From the NCBI GenBank assembly GCA_963709665.1, contig CAVPWU010000011.1, positions 186,001 to 250,000 on the forward strand: 64,000 nt of DNA, read 5' to 3'. Source of the DNA: DASZIT01 sp963709665 (lineage in GTDB: Bacteria > Actinomycetota > Acidimicrobiia > Acidimicrobiales > RAAP-2). The translations under genes were made by a program, and so were the position numbers. The notes beneath the pieces are model-generated. The model searched no databases. It was not told the DNA's origin and was given only the letters and a program-made list of their open reading frames with translations. Positions 17,757 through 26,672 of this stretch are shown here, piece by piece; position 1 is the stretch's first letter, and the number at the start of each line of letters is the position of its first letter.

Positions 17757-19628
17757 GTGACTCGAGACCGGGCCCCATCAATGCACGGAGCGGCGATTCC
17801 CTTTGTGCTTCGGCTCGGGATCACCGGCCACCGCGACCCATCGGACGTCCCCGCCGTCTCCGCCTCCACCATGTCGTCGATCCTGGCTGTCACCGCCCTG
17901 TTCGGGAATGCCGGCCATCGCCGGGCACGAGGCGTACGGGCGGTCCCCACCACACCGCTTCGACTCCGGATCGTGTCGGCGCTGGCCGAGGGGGCGGACC
18001 GGATCGCCGTCGACGCCGCCTTCGAGGCCGCTCCCCGATCGGCGCCCGGAGCCGGCCAATCCAGCAGCTCCTCGTGGACCGGCGAGCTCTCGGCGGTCAT
18101 CCCCTATGACATCGCCACCTATCGGGACCACGACTGCGGGTCCGAGCCCTCCCGCCAGGAGTTCGACCGGCTGATCGGCCTCGACCCGAAGCCCCGCACC
18201 CTCCACCGGGGCAGGCCGGTCGATGAGACTCAGCGCGACCACTGGTATCGGGATGTCGGTCACCATGTGGCCGACAGGTGCGACGTGCTCATCGCCCTGT
18301 GGGACGGCTCCGACAATGGCAAGCCGGCCGGAACGGCGGCCACCGTCAACTACGCGCTCGGCCATGGCACTCCCGTGCTCTGGGTACCGACCGGAAGGGT
18401 CAGCAGCCACCGCATCGAGCGCCCCCCGGGCTGTCGGGCGATCGAGCCCCAGATGATCCTGCGGCGCTGGCGGGGTGATCCCGGCTCACAGCAGGGCCAC
18501 CCGCTCGACGGGGACGAGCTGGCCACCGTCCTGACCCGCTACTTCCGGCAGGTCAAGCGTCGCTCCGACTTCATGGAACGCCTCCGTCGCCTGGAGGAGT
18601 ACAACCGGTTCCTGCACGCCGAACCCCGCACCACCCCACCGGCTGCCGCCCCCACCGGCAACGGGTCGGCCCCGGCCCCCACCTCCGGACCCGAGACCTG
18701 CAGGCGGGAGGTGGCGGCATGGTTCACGCCCAAGCGGGCCGCGGCGGAGGAGCTGGCCGACCACTACCAGCGGTGGTTCCGGCGGACGGATGTCAGTGTC
18801 TACTTCCTGACCGTGGCCGCCGTCACCCTGGGAGCCATGTCGCTGCTCTTCAACAGCTGGGCGCCGGTCGCCTTCGAGGCGGCGGTGCTGGTGCTCCTGC
18901 TCGGGGTCACCGTCTTCAACGTCCGACAGATCTTCCACGACCGGTGGATCGCCTATCGATCCATCTCCGAATACCTGCGGAGCAGCCAATTCACCTGCTT
19001 CGTGGCACCCCGGAGCTCCGACGGCCACCCGGACGGCGAGCCACTGATCGAACGGTCCCTGGCCAGATCGAGGATCGTGCCCTGGTTCGCGCCCGTCGTG
19101 GAGGACATCTGGGATCAGCGGCCGGAGCTGCGCCTCTCGGCCGCCGACCTCCCCTGGATCCAGGCGATGTTGCGCACCGACTGGGTCGGCGACCAGCGGG
19201 CGTGGCACGCCGACAAGAGCAAGCTCCACGACGAGTGGAGCATTCGGTACAAGCGGGCGATCGGAGCGGTGTTCGGCCTCTCCGTCTTCATCGTCGCCGT
19301 GCATACGGTCCGCTCGATCGGGTCCTCCCTGGGGGAGCGCCACTATCACCTCGAGTTCTCCGACGGCGTGCTGGCCATCATCGTGATCGGGCTGGCGAGT
19401 ACGGGTGCGGCGCTCAACGGCCTGGCGGCGCACGCCAACCACGCCGGGCACGCCGAGCGCTACAGCGACGTCGCCTACGAGCTCGAGCAGGAGCAGAAGG
19501 AGATCGAGAGCGCCACCAGCATGACGCAGCTCCGAACCAGCGCCGCCGCCGTGCGTCGCATCATGCTCGGCGAGACCAACGCCTGGTTCGAGGGCATGTC
19601 CTCCAGCGAGATCGAGGTTCCGACCTGA
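17757..19628 (+). CDS. SLOG-SLATT membrane protein (putative nucleotide-gated effector)
   Basis: A 623-residue protein. Residues about 15-215 fit a SLOG (LOG-like Rossmann) domain: LRLGITGHRDPSDV, ALAEGADRIAVDAAFE, then VADRCDVLIALWDGSDNGKP and GTAATVNYALGHGTPVLWV. SLOG domains bind or sense nucleotides. Residues about 325-620 look like a SLATT module: a helix before the membrane, a transmembrane pair (about 342-385), a second hydrophobic pair (about 502-560), and a charged coiled coil at the end. SLATT proteins are predicted pore-forming effectors of nucleotide-signal defence systems. The GTG start has GGAGG 5 bp upstream. The divergent TIR partner suggests signal production by one protein and response by the other. 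Confidence 0.75.
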   Translation: MTRDRAPSMHGAAIPFVLRLGITGHRDPSDVPAVSASTMSSILAVTALFGNAGHRRARGVRAVPTTPLRLRIVSALAEGADRIAVDAAFEAAPRSAPGAGQSSSSSWTGELSAVIPYDIATYRDHDCGSEPSRQEFDRLIGLDPKPRTLHRGRPVDETQRDHWYRDVGHHVADRCDVLIALWDGSDNGKPAGTAATVNYALGHGTPVLWVPTGRVSSHRIERPPGCRAIEPQMILRRWRGDPGSQQGHPLDGDELATVLTRYFRQVKRRSDFMERLRRLEEYNRFLHAEPRTTPPAAAPTGNGSAPAPTSGPETCRREVAAWFTPKRAAAEELADHYQRWFRRTDVSVYFLTVAAVTLGAMSLLFNSWAPVAFEAAVLVLLLGVTVFNVRQIFHDRWIAYRSISEYLRSSQFTCFVAPRSSDGHPDGEPLIERSLARSRIVPWFAPVVEDIWDQRPELRLSAADLPWIQAMLRTDWVGDQRAWHADKSKLHDEWSIRYKRAIGAVFGLSVFIVAVHTVRSIGSSLGERHYHLEFSDGVLAIIVIGLASTGAALNGLAAHANHAGHAERYSDVAYELEQEQKEIESATSMTQLRTSAAAVRRIMLGETNAWFEGMSSSEIEVPT

Positions 19629-19727
19629 CCGCCGGACCGCGACCGCCTACCATCCCCAGACCCGCGGAGGGATCGAACGCTGGCCCCAGACGCTGAAGGG
19701 GCACGTGGTCAAACAGCCGTCCGCCCG

Positions 19728-19910
19728 GTGGGTGTCCGAGCTCCCGCTCCCGGTCGACCGGTTCGTCCGCTCGGCCGCCGCCATGCCGGGCTCCGGATCC
19801 ACCTCTACGTGACCGACCTGGACGGCCGGGTGGTGACCTTCGACGGAGACCTTCTGAGACATCTCACCCTGGAGCCCACGCGCCTGTGGGTTCAGCTGTC
19901 CACGATGTCT
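19728..19910 (+). pseudogene. Possible transposase/integrase C-terminal remnant
   Basis: One frame reads VTDLDGRVVTFDGDLLRHLT followed by LEPTR. This resembles the conserved C-terminal tail of actinobacterial IS-type integrases (G-x-L-x-R-x-L-T-L-D-P-T-R). Nothing upstream resembles the catalytic DDE core, so only a scar is left. It lies between the SLOG-SLATT gene and tRNA-Ser. Confidence 0.35.
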
Positions 19911-19926
19911 CGCGACATCCCTACAG

Positions 19927-20011
19927 CGGAGGGAGTGGGATTCGAACCCACGGAGACTTGCGTCTCACGGCTTTTCAAGAGCCGCGCATTCGTCCGCTCT
20001 GCCATCCCTCC
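19927..20011 (-). tRNA. tRNA-Ser (anticodon TGA)
   Basis: The minus strand gives a full class II cloverleaf. The acceptor arm is GGAGGGA/TCCCTCC, the anticodon arm CGGCT-CTTGAAA-AGCCG (anticodon TGA), a long variable arm follows, and the T-arm contains GGGTTCGAATCCC. The discriminator base is G and CCA is not encoded. Its 3' end faces the TIR/SLOG-SLATT patch, the usual side for island insertion. Confidence 0.93.
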
Positions 20012-20073
20012 GAGCGATGGCCAGGGTAGCCGTCGGGCCCCCGGACCACCTCGTGGGCGGTCGGCCGGATGGA

Positions 20074-21066
20074 TCAGCCCGGCGGCGTGGCGGGAGCGCC
20101 CACCTGGCCCCGGAGCCCACCGATCCAGTCGTCGGCCGCCCGCCACGCCTCCCCCGCCTCACGTCGAATCTCCGGGCCGGCGGCGCCCGAGGCCGGGTAC
20201 GAACCCAGGAACTTGAGCCCGGGCAGGCCGGCGTGGAGGTCGCGCAGGCAGTCGGCGATCAGCTCGTCGTCCACATGGCCTTCGAGGTCGATGATGAAGC
20301 AGTACTCCCCGAGCGCCTTTTTGGTCGGACGGGACTCCAGCTTGGTGAGGTTGATGGTGCGGGCGGCGAACTGGGAGAGGATGCCGAACAGGCTCCCCGG
20401 ATGGTCGGCCCGCTGGAAGCAGACGATGCTGGTCCGGTCGTGGCCGGTGGGGGCCGGGATCCCGGAACGGGCCACCGTCACGAAGCGGGTCTGGTTGTCC
20501 GGGTGGTCCTCCACGTCCTCCACCAGGATCTCCAGGCCGTAGAGGTCGGCCGGGAGCCGCGGGGCGATGGCGGCGGTGACCACCCCGGACAGGGTGGCGT
20601 CCTCCTCCCCCAGCAGCCGGGCGGCCTCGGCGGTGGAGTTGGTGGCCACCGTCTCCGCCCAGGGCATCCGCTCGGTGAGGAAGCGCCGGCACTGGGCCGT
20701 CGCCACCGGGATGGACGCCACCCGCTTCACATCGGTGAGCACGGTGCCCGGGGCCGCCATCAGGTGGAGGTGGATGTCGAGCACCACCTCGCGCTGGATG
20801 AAGAGGTCGAAGTCGAAGACCAGGCTGTCGATGGTGTCGCGCACCGTGCCCTCGATGGCGTTCTCGATGGGGACGAACCCCAGGTCGACCCGGCCCTGCT
20901 GGACCCCCTCCAGGACGTCGACCAGGGACGGGAAGGCCACCAGCTCGGCCCGGGCGTAGTCGGGCTGGGTGAGGAGCGCCTCCTCGGTGAAGGTGCCCCG
21001 GGGCCCGAGGTAGCCGATCCGCTGCCGCCCGTCCGGCGGTGCGGCCTGGGATGCGTCCGGGGCCAT
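20074..21066 (-). CDS. pheA: Prephenate dehydratase
   Basis: A 330-residue enzyme converting prephenate to phenylpyruvate in phenylalanine synthesis. The catalytic domain starts IGYLGPRGTFTEEALL and contains the conserved FVPIENAIEGTV and the catalytic TRF motif (NQTRFVTV). A C-terminal ACT domain with the ESRP motif (KLESRPTKKALGEYCFIIDL) is the phenylalanine feedback site. ATG 21066 lies only 23 bp from the start of larB on the other strand. A candidate -10 CACTAT (rc of 21078-21083) would give a very short leader. Confidence 0.9.
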   Translation of the reverse strand: MAPDASQAAPPDGRQRIGYLGPRGTFTEEALLTQPDYARAELVAFPSLVDVLEGVQQGRVDLGFVPIENAIEGTVRDTIDSLVFDFDLFIQREVVLDIHLHLMAAPGTVLTDVKRVASIPVATAQCRRFLTERMPWAETVATNSTAEAARLLGEEDATLSGVVTAAIAPRLPADLYGLEILVEDVEDHPDNQTRFVTVARSGIPAPTGHDRTSIVCFQRADHPGSLFGILSQFAARTINLTKLESRPTKKALGEYCFIIDLEGHVDDELIADCLRDLHAGLPGLKFLGSYPASGAAGPEIRREAGEAWRAADDWIGGLRGQVGAPATPPG

Positions 21067-21089
21067 ACCCAGGCAGGATAGTGAACGAT

Positions 21090-21941
21090 ATGGACGAGCC
21101 CGCACTGCAACGCCTCCTCGAGGACGTCCGTTCGGGGGCCTGCACCCCCGACGATGCCGTCCACCGCCTCCGCCGACTCCCCTTCGCCGACCTGGGGTTC
21201 GCCAAGGTCGACCACCACCGCTCCCTCCGCCAGGGCTTCCCCGAGGCCGTCTACGGGCAGGGCAAGACCCCCGACCAGTGCTCCGCCATCGTGGGCGAGC
21301 TCCTCCACGGCATGGCGGCGCCCCGGGACACCTCCGGGGCGGACGGCACTCCCGCTCGGGGATCCGCACCGACCCCGGGGGCCGACACCCGGAACCCGGT
21401 CATCCTCACCCGGGCGGACCGGGCGCAGCTGCAGAGGGTGCGGTCCGATCATCCCGGGGGCCAGGTCACGGTCACCGGCACGGCCACCGGGGCCGACCAG
21501 GTCCGGGGAGAGCTGGCCACCGTGGTGTGGCGGGCGGCGGCGCCGCGATCCGCCCGGACGCTGGTGATCACCGCCGGCACCTCGGACCTCCCGGTAGCGG
21601 AGGAGTGTCGGGCCACCCTGGCCGGGCTGGGTCTGCGGCCGACCGTCCTGGCCGACTGCGGGGTGGCCGGCATCCACCGCCTGCTGGCGTCGGCCGACGA
21701 GCTGGCCGACGTTGACGCCGTGGTGGTGGTGGCCGGGATGGAAGGCGCACTCGCCTCCCTGGTGGGCGGGATCACCCCGGCACCGGTGGTCGCCGTGCCC
21801 ACCAGCACCGGCTACGGGTCCGCCCTCGAGGGCATCACCGCCCTGTTGTCGATGCACGCCTCGTGTGCGGCGGGGATCACCGTGGTCGGCATCGACAACG
21901 GGTTCGGCGCCGCCTGCGCCGTCGCCCGGATGCTCCCGTGA
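21090..21941 (+). CDS. larB: Nickel-pincer cofactor biosynthesis protein LarB
   Basis: A 283-residue LarB (AIR carboxylase-like fold), which carboxylates and hydrolyses nicotinic acid adenine dinucleotide to start synthesis of the nickel-pincer nucleotide. The N-terminal segment FAKVDHHRSLRQGFPEAVYG and the C-terminal AGTSDLPVAEE, VVVVAGMEGALASLVGG and PTSTGYG are characteristic of the family. Either ATG 21090 or in-frame GTG 21081 could be used. A GATAGT (21077-21082) ends 7 bases before the ATG, so a leaderless mRNA is possible. It overlaps larC by 4 bp (GTGA). Confidence 0.88.
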   Translation: MDEPALQRLLEDVRSGACTPDDAVHRLRRLPFADLGFAKVDHHRSLRQGFPEAVYGQGKTPDQCSAIVGELLHGMAAPRDTSGADGTPARGSAPTPGADTRNPVILTRADRAQLQRVRSDHPGGQVTVTGTATGADQVRGELATVVWRAAAPRSARTLVITAGTSDLPVAEECRATLAGLGLRPTVLADCGVAGIHRLLASADELADVDAVVVVAGMEGALASLVGGITPAPVVAVPTSTGYGSALEGITALLSMHASCAAGITVVGIDNGFGAACAVARMLP

Positions 21942-23365
21942 CCACCTCCCTCCCCGCCGACGACCACCCGCCCGTCCGGCCGGCCGACGGCGCCGCCTCG
22001 ACGAGCTACCGGATGCGGGCACCCCGCCGGGCGGCGGCGCCCGGTCGGACGGTGGCGTGGTTCCACTGCTTCGCCGGGATCGCCGGTGACATGGCCCTCG
22101 GGAGCCTCCTCGACGCCGGGGCCGACCTCGACGAGGTACTGCGTCTGCTCGAGCGCCTGCCGCTGGGCGGGTGGACGCTCGAGTGCGAGCCGGTCCTGCG
22201 CGGGGGGATCGCCGGCACCCGGGCCATCGTCACCGTCAGCGACTCGGTGGTGGTCCGGACCCACGCCCACATCGTGGGGCTCATCGAGGAGGCGCGGCTT
22301 CCCGAGCGGGTGACCCGCCGGGCCCTGGCCACCTTCGCCGTCCTGGCCGAGGTCGAGGGCCGGCTCCACCAGCGCCCGGTGGACCAGGTCCACTTCCACG
22401 AGGTCGGAGGGCACGACGCCATCGTCGACATCGTGGGCACCGCCGCCGCCCTCGAGGTGCTGGGCATCGACGAGGTGGAGTCGAGCCCGGTGGCCACCGG
22501 CATGGGCACCGTACGATCCGCCCACGGCCTCCTCCCCAACCCGGCGCCGGCGGTGGTGTCACTGCTCGAGGGCATCCCCACCTGGGGCCGGGACCTGCCG
22601 GTCGAGCTCACCACCCCCACCGGGGCCGCCCTGCTGGCCGCCCTCTCGTCCGGCTTCGGTCCGATGCCTCCGATGCGGGTGGGCGCCAGCGGGTTCGGGG
22701 CCGGCACCCGGGAGATCGACGAGCTGCCCAACCTCACCCAGGTGGTGGTCGGCACCCGCATCGAGCGGGCCAGCGGTGCGGTGCTGGCCGGCCTGCCCGG
22801 CGGGAGCCCGGCCGGCGCCCGAGGCGACGCCGGTGACAGCCCGACGACCGGGCCCACTCCGGTCCCGATCACGGTCCTGGGCACCGGCGGCCTGGCCGAC
22901 GCCGACGCCGGTCAGCCGGTGACCCTGCTCGAATCGAACCTCGACGACGCCACCGGCGAGCAGTTGGCCCACGCCATCGGCGCCCTGATCGAGGCCGGGG
23001 CGCACGACGCCTGGCTGTCGCCGGTGGTGATGAAGAAGGGTCGCCCGGGCACCGTGATCCACGTCCTGTGTGATCCGGCGGACACCCAGCGGATCCGGTC
23101 GGTCCTCCGGTCCGAGACCGGGACCCTCGGGGTGCGGGCCACCTCCGGCGAGCGCTGGACGGCGTCCCGGTCCTTCGACGCCGTCGAGCTGGAGGGTCAG
23201 CTGATCAGGATCAAGGTGAGCCCCGGTCGGATCAAGGCGGAGCATGACGACGTCGCCCGGGCGGCGCGCACGCTGGCCCGACCGCTCCGCGAGATCGCCT
23301 TCCGGGCCGAGTCGACGTGGCATGCCGAGCACCCGGACGGCGGCACGCCCCCGACCGGCGCCTGA
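21938..23365 (+). CDS. larC: Nickel-pincer cofactor biosynthesis protein LarC
   Basis: A 475-residue LarC, the CTP-dependent cyclometallase that inserts nickel into the pincer nucleotide. Seen are the start of the core HCFAGIAGDMALGSLLDAG, then VHFHEVGGHDAIVDIVG, PVATGMGTV, ELTTPTGAALLAAL and, in the C-terminal half, LESNLDDATGEQLAHA and MKKGRPGTVIHVLC. Both halves are joined in one frame, unlike lactobacilli, where larC is split by a programmed frameshift. A Gly/Ala/Pro linker (about 275-320) marks the join. The GTG start lies in the larB stop. larA is absent from the window; larE is 10 kb away. Confidence 0.9.
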   Translation: MTTSLPADDHPPVRPADGAASTSYRMRAPRRAAAPGRTVAWFHCFAGIAGDMALGSLLDAGADLDEVLRLLERLPLGGWTLECEPVLRGGIAGTRAIVTVSDSVVVRTHAHIVGLIEEARLPERVTRRALATFAVLAEVEGRLHQRPVDQVHFHEVGGHDAIVDIVGTAAALEVLGIDEVESSPVATGMGTVRSAHGLLPNPAPAVVSLLEGIPTWGRDLPVELTTPTGAALLAALSSGFGPMPPMRVGASGFGAGTREIDELPNLTQVVVGTRIERASGAVLAGLPGGSPAGARGDAGDSPTTGPTPVPITVLGTGGLADADAGQPVTLLESNLDDATGEQLAHAIGALIEAGAHDAWLSPVVMKKGRPGTVIHVLCDPADTQRIRSVLRSETGTLGVRATSGERWTASRSFDAVELEGQLIRIKVSPGRIKAEHDDVARAARTLARPLREIAFRAESTWHAEHPDGGTPPTGA

Positions 23366-23408
23366 CCGGGCGCCGGACCGGACCGACCGGGACCGGCGCC
23401 TGACCGGG
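23353..23408 (+). repeat. 18-bp direct repeat at the larC 3' end
   Basis: GACCGGCGCCTGACCGGG occurs at 23353-23370, spanning the larC stop codon, and again exactly at 23391-23408. It may have arisen by slippage. No function is evident. Confidence 0.6.
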
Positions 23409-23458
23409 ACCGGCGGCACCTTCCCGCTGCGGCTCGCCAGCCACGGCGGGCGAGCGAT

Positions 23459-23674
23459 CTAGCTGTGGGGCCCGGTGCTCCGGTGCTTGAAGACAGCGCG
23501 AATCACGGATCCGACCGTGACGGCCAGAGCCGCCACCACCAACCCACCCACCATCGAGGCGCCCGATCCGGCGCCGGTGCTGACGGCGATGATGACGTAG
23601 ATGACTCCGGCCACGAGGGCGGGGAGCACCACACCGGCGGCCGATCCGTTGAGTCTCAGGGCGATGGCGTGCAT
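23459..23674 (-). CDS. Small two-helix membrane protein
   Basis: A 71-residue protein with two hydrophobic segments (about residues 14-33 and 39-60) separated by a short Gly/Ser loop, and a basic C-terminus (VFKHRSTGPHS). The start has a strong Shine-Dalgarno (GAGGAGA). I do not recognise a family. It is a stand-alone gene between larC (convergent) and the hydrolase. Confidence 0.6.
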   Translation of the reverse strand: MHAIALRLNGSAAGVVLPALVAGVIYVIIAVSTGAGSGASMVGGLVVAALAVTVGSVIRAVFKHRSTGPHS

Positions 23675-23802
23675 GTCTGATCTCCTCGATCGACGCGAGC
23701 CCCGACGCTAACCCGGTTCGGACGCCGTCACCCACGGCGCTCCGGCCTGGACTCCCACTCCGACCACCCGGCGACGATCTCACCTCCCGGCCCCTTGGGC
23801 CC

Positions 23803-25233
23803 CTACCCCAGAGCGTCCACCTTCTTCAGGAAGGGAACCAGGCCCGCGAAGAAGGCGTTCTCCGGATACGCCCCGGCCGGGTCGTTGTGGGCATAGGTGC
23901 TCTGACGATCGACCAGGGTGAGATTGCCCGTGGGGATGCCCGACTGCTGGGCCAGAGCTGTCGTGGCATCGAGGACCGACTGGCCCCCGAGACGGGCTCC
24001 GAAGGCGTAGATCAGAAGGTGCCTGGGGAGGGAGTGGCCCATGGTGGCGTCGACATCAAACACGCTCTGGGCCGGGTTGGCGTTCCCGTTGGCCACCGCT
24101 CCGGTGTCGTCGGTCAGGCGCTGCGGGAAGTACCACTCGGTGCCATCGGCGCCCAGGATCCCCTGGCCCGAGAACATGGCGGCGAAGCGGTCGATCGGCG
24201 TGAGGGCTCCGGAACCGTCCCACCCGTGGACGGGGCCTTGCGCCGCCACCCCCTGACCCAGGTGGGCCTGGGCGGCCACCAGGCTCGGCGGCGAGGTGGC
24301 CACGTTGAGGGCGTAGCCGTACTGACCCAGGTTGGTCACCCGCACCGGAGGAACGATGTCGGACGGCAGGAGGCCGGACGACTGGCCGAGCGACGGCGCA
24401 TCCGGGTCCTGGTAGGCGGCCGCCGACCCTGTGGCCTCGAAGATTCCGGCGAACGGGGCGGGGATGCCTCCGAAGGACAGCCAGGGTGACGCCCCGGGGG
24501 CGTCGAGTGCCTGCATCTGCTGGGTGGCCTCCTGGGCGCTCACCGCCGTCGGGCTGCTGGAGCCGTCGATATAGACCAGGCCGGCGAGGTCGTCGGCGCC
24601 CGCCTTCCCGCCGAAGTCCCAGGTGGCGTAAGCGGTGACCACCGAGCCCCCCAGCGAGTGACCGCCGAGGACCACGCGGCCCTTCAGTCTTTCGGCCTGG
24701 TCGATCACCACGTGGAGGTCCTGCACGGCGACGTTCATCCCCCACTGGCCGGCGAAGGCCACGCTGGCGCTGGGCACCGGCCGGATGTGGTGGGTGATGC
24801 TCGGGTCCTTCAGGTAGCCGAGGTAGTAGTCGAACAGCTGCGCGGACGTCGCCCGGTGCTGCTTGTAGAGGTCGAGCTCCGACTGGTCCTCGAGCAGGTT
24901 CTCGCGGCGCTCGACCGACCAGACCTGCCAACCGGCGGCCTCGGCGACGACCCACTTGGCGAGTGACACGAAGTAGGTGCTGCCGGCCGAGGTGCCCGGC
25001 TCGAGGACCAGGACGTTCTTGGCACTGCTCGGTCCGATCTTCAGGATCCCCACCTTGTCGTACCGGGCGGGGGTGTCCGGCGCCGCGTAGCCCTGCAGCC
25101 AGGTGACGTGCAGCGCCGTAGGTGCCGAACTCGTCGGGGTGCTGGCCCCGCAGCTCGTCAGGAGTAGGGCGGCGAGGCACACGACGCCGACGGCGACGAC
25201 CACCACCGGAGGCTTGGAGAACGGGCGGACCAT
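23803..25233 (-). CDS. Alpha/beta-hydrolase lipoprotein
   Basis: A 476-residue exported protein. The signal peptide ends in the lipobox LLLTSC (cleavage before Cys at about residue 28). The nucleophile elbow is VLGGHSLGGSVV (catalytic Ser), and a late HND segment (TYAHNDPAG) fits the catalytic His region. The large insertion around residues 210-330 is atypical. It is probably a surface esterase or lipase of unknown substrate. Confidence 0.72.
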   Translation of the reverse strand: MVRPFSKPPVVVVAVGVVCLAALLLTSCGASTPTSSAPTALHVTWLQGYAAPDTPARYDKVGILKIGPSSAKNVLVLEPGTSAGSTYFVSLAKWVVAEAAGWQVWSVERRENLLEDQSELDLYKQHRATSAQLFDYYLGYLKDPSITHHIRPVPSASVAFAGQWGMNVAVQDLHVVIDQAERLKGRVVLGGHSLGGSVVTAYATWDFGGKAGADDLAGLVYIDGSSSPTAVSAQEATQQMQALDAPGASPWLSFGGIPAPFAGIFEATGSAAAYQDPDAPSLGQSSGLLPSDIVPPVRVTNLGQYGYALNVATSPPSLVAAQAHLGQGVAAQGPVHGWDGSGALTPIDRFAAMFSGQGILGADGTEWYFPQRLTDDTGAVANGNANPAQSVFDVDATMGHSLPRHLLIYAFGARLGGQSVLDATTALAQQSGIPTGNLTLVDRQSTYAHNDPAGAYPENAFFAGLVPFLKKVDALG

Positions 25234-25353
25234 GCGAACGGCTTACCACCGGCCACGGCGGGCTGCGACCGGTTCGGGAGGACCCCACTACCGTGCGCGG
25301 GCAGAGCCGCGCGCCGGTGGGTGGCCGACCGACCGACGAGGGAACGGGTCCGG

Positions 25354-26613
25354 CTACCCGGTCCGCCAGCGAGGGGGTTCGGCGCCAACCGGCGGTGGTG
25401 GCGCCACCAGAAGCCACCCGTCGCCGTCCCGTTCGAGGCGGAACCTCTGGTGGGTCTTCAGGTAGTGGTGCCACCGGCAGAGCCGGACCAGGTTGGCCAG
25501 CTCGGTGGGGCCGCCCTTGCCGAACTCGTGCACGTGGTCGATCTCCAGCCCGTCGACCACGCCGCACCCCGAGACCACGCAGCGCCGATCGCGCTCGAGC
25601 AGGGCGGTCCGGACCCTGGCCGGGATGCTCCGCCTGGCGCTGGAGACCGAGGTGACGTCGACACCGTCGGTGACCAGGACGCTCAGGATCGAGTCGGCGG
25701 CCAGCTGGCGGGCCACCTCCACCGGGATGGGTCCGATGCCCGGGATCTCACAGATCTCGCCCGGCTCCACGTGTCCACGGACCAGCGCGGCGTGGTCCAC
25801 CCGCACATGGACCATGGCGGTCGGACCCGACCGCCCGCACCGCGAGGCACCGTCCGACACCGTCCGGCCCCCGGCCGGCGATCCCTCAGCTCCCGCCTCC
25901 ACCGGGTCGTCCGTCGCCCCACAGGCCAGGGAGAACAGTGCGTCGGCCGCCAGCGCCCTCGGCCCCTCGTCCCGACCCGCCCGGCGTGCCTCGGACCCGA
26001 GTCGGGCGGCCTCCGCCTTGACCGAGGCGATCAGGCGCGCCCCGTCGTCGGGGGTGAGCCGGGCATCGAACCGCACCGCCCCGTCCGGATCCGACCAGTG
26101 CCGCAGGTACCGGCCCCGGCGGATCCTCTCGTACGACTCGTGCTGATCGGTGTTGCCCGCCCGTACCCGCCGACAGCGCAGCTTCAGGACGTTCAGGGGC
26201 TGCTTGCCCGCCGCGTCGACCAGCTCTTGCTCGGCGTCGGGCTGGAGGATGGCGGCACCGGCGATCTCCTTGACCTGGGCCTCCGACAGCCGTCCGCCCC
26301 GCAGGGCATCGTCGGTGGCGGGAAGCTCACCCAGCTGGCGCGCCGTCTCCAGCGTGGTGATGGCCGGCCCCAGGCCGGTGCCGGTGGCGTCGGCCAGGTG
26401 GGCGGCCGCCGACCGGTGGCCGGTCCGGCGCCAGACGTTGGAGGACTCGACCCGTCGGGCCGACAGGAGCTTCCCGGCCGACGCCAGGCGCTCGATCTCC
26501 GCGAACGCCTTCAGCATCCGATCGGCGTCCGCCCCGCTGATCCGCTCCGGCTCGTAGCCGGCCAGGCCGTTCCTCAGCTCGTCGGCCACCCGCTCCAGCA
26601 GCTTCAGGTTCAT
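25354..26613 (-). CDS. DUF222 / HNH endonuclease domain protein
   Basis: A 419-residue member of the multicopy actinobacterial 13E12/DUF222 family. The N-terminal helical DUF222 region (about 1-330) is followed by an HNH nuclease: CVVSGCGVVDGLEIDHVHEF and NLVRLCRWHHYLKTH, with the zinc-type Cys residues and catalytic His retained. These genes are often associated with mobile or repeated loci; their role is unsettled. The ATG at 26613 is chosen because the open frame upstream is a shadow of the flavoprotein gene. Confidence 0.85.
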   Translation of the reverse strand: MNLKLLERVADELRNGLAGYEPERISGADADRMLKAFAEIERLASAGKLLSARRVESSNVWRRTGHRSAAAHLADATGTGLGPAITTLETARQLGELPATDDALRGGRLSEAQVKEIAGAAILQPDAEQELVDAAGKQPLNVLKLRCRRVRAGNTDQHESYERIRRGRYLRHWSDPDGAVRFDARLTPDDGARLIASVKAEAARLGSEARRAGRDEGPRALAADALFSLACGATDDPVEAGAEGSPAGGRTVSDGASRCGRSGPTAMVHVRVDHAALVRGHVEPGEICEIPGIGPIPVEVARQLAADSILSVLVTDGVDVTSVSSARRSIPARVRTALLERDRRCVVSGCGVVDGLEIDHVHEFGKGGPTELANLVRLCRWHHYLKTHQRFRLERDGDGWLLVAPPPPVGAEPPRWRTG

Positions 26614-26672
26614 GTCCGGAAGTCTGGTGCGAGGGTGTGACTCCGCACCCCTGCCCGCCCGGGCGCCGAGGA

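Noticed and set aside
19728..20216. A full protein-coding gene running through tRNA-Ser
   Set aside because: The frame passes antisense through the tRNA and only its first part resembles a transposase tail.
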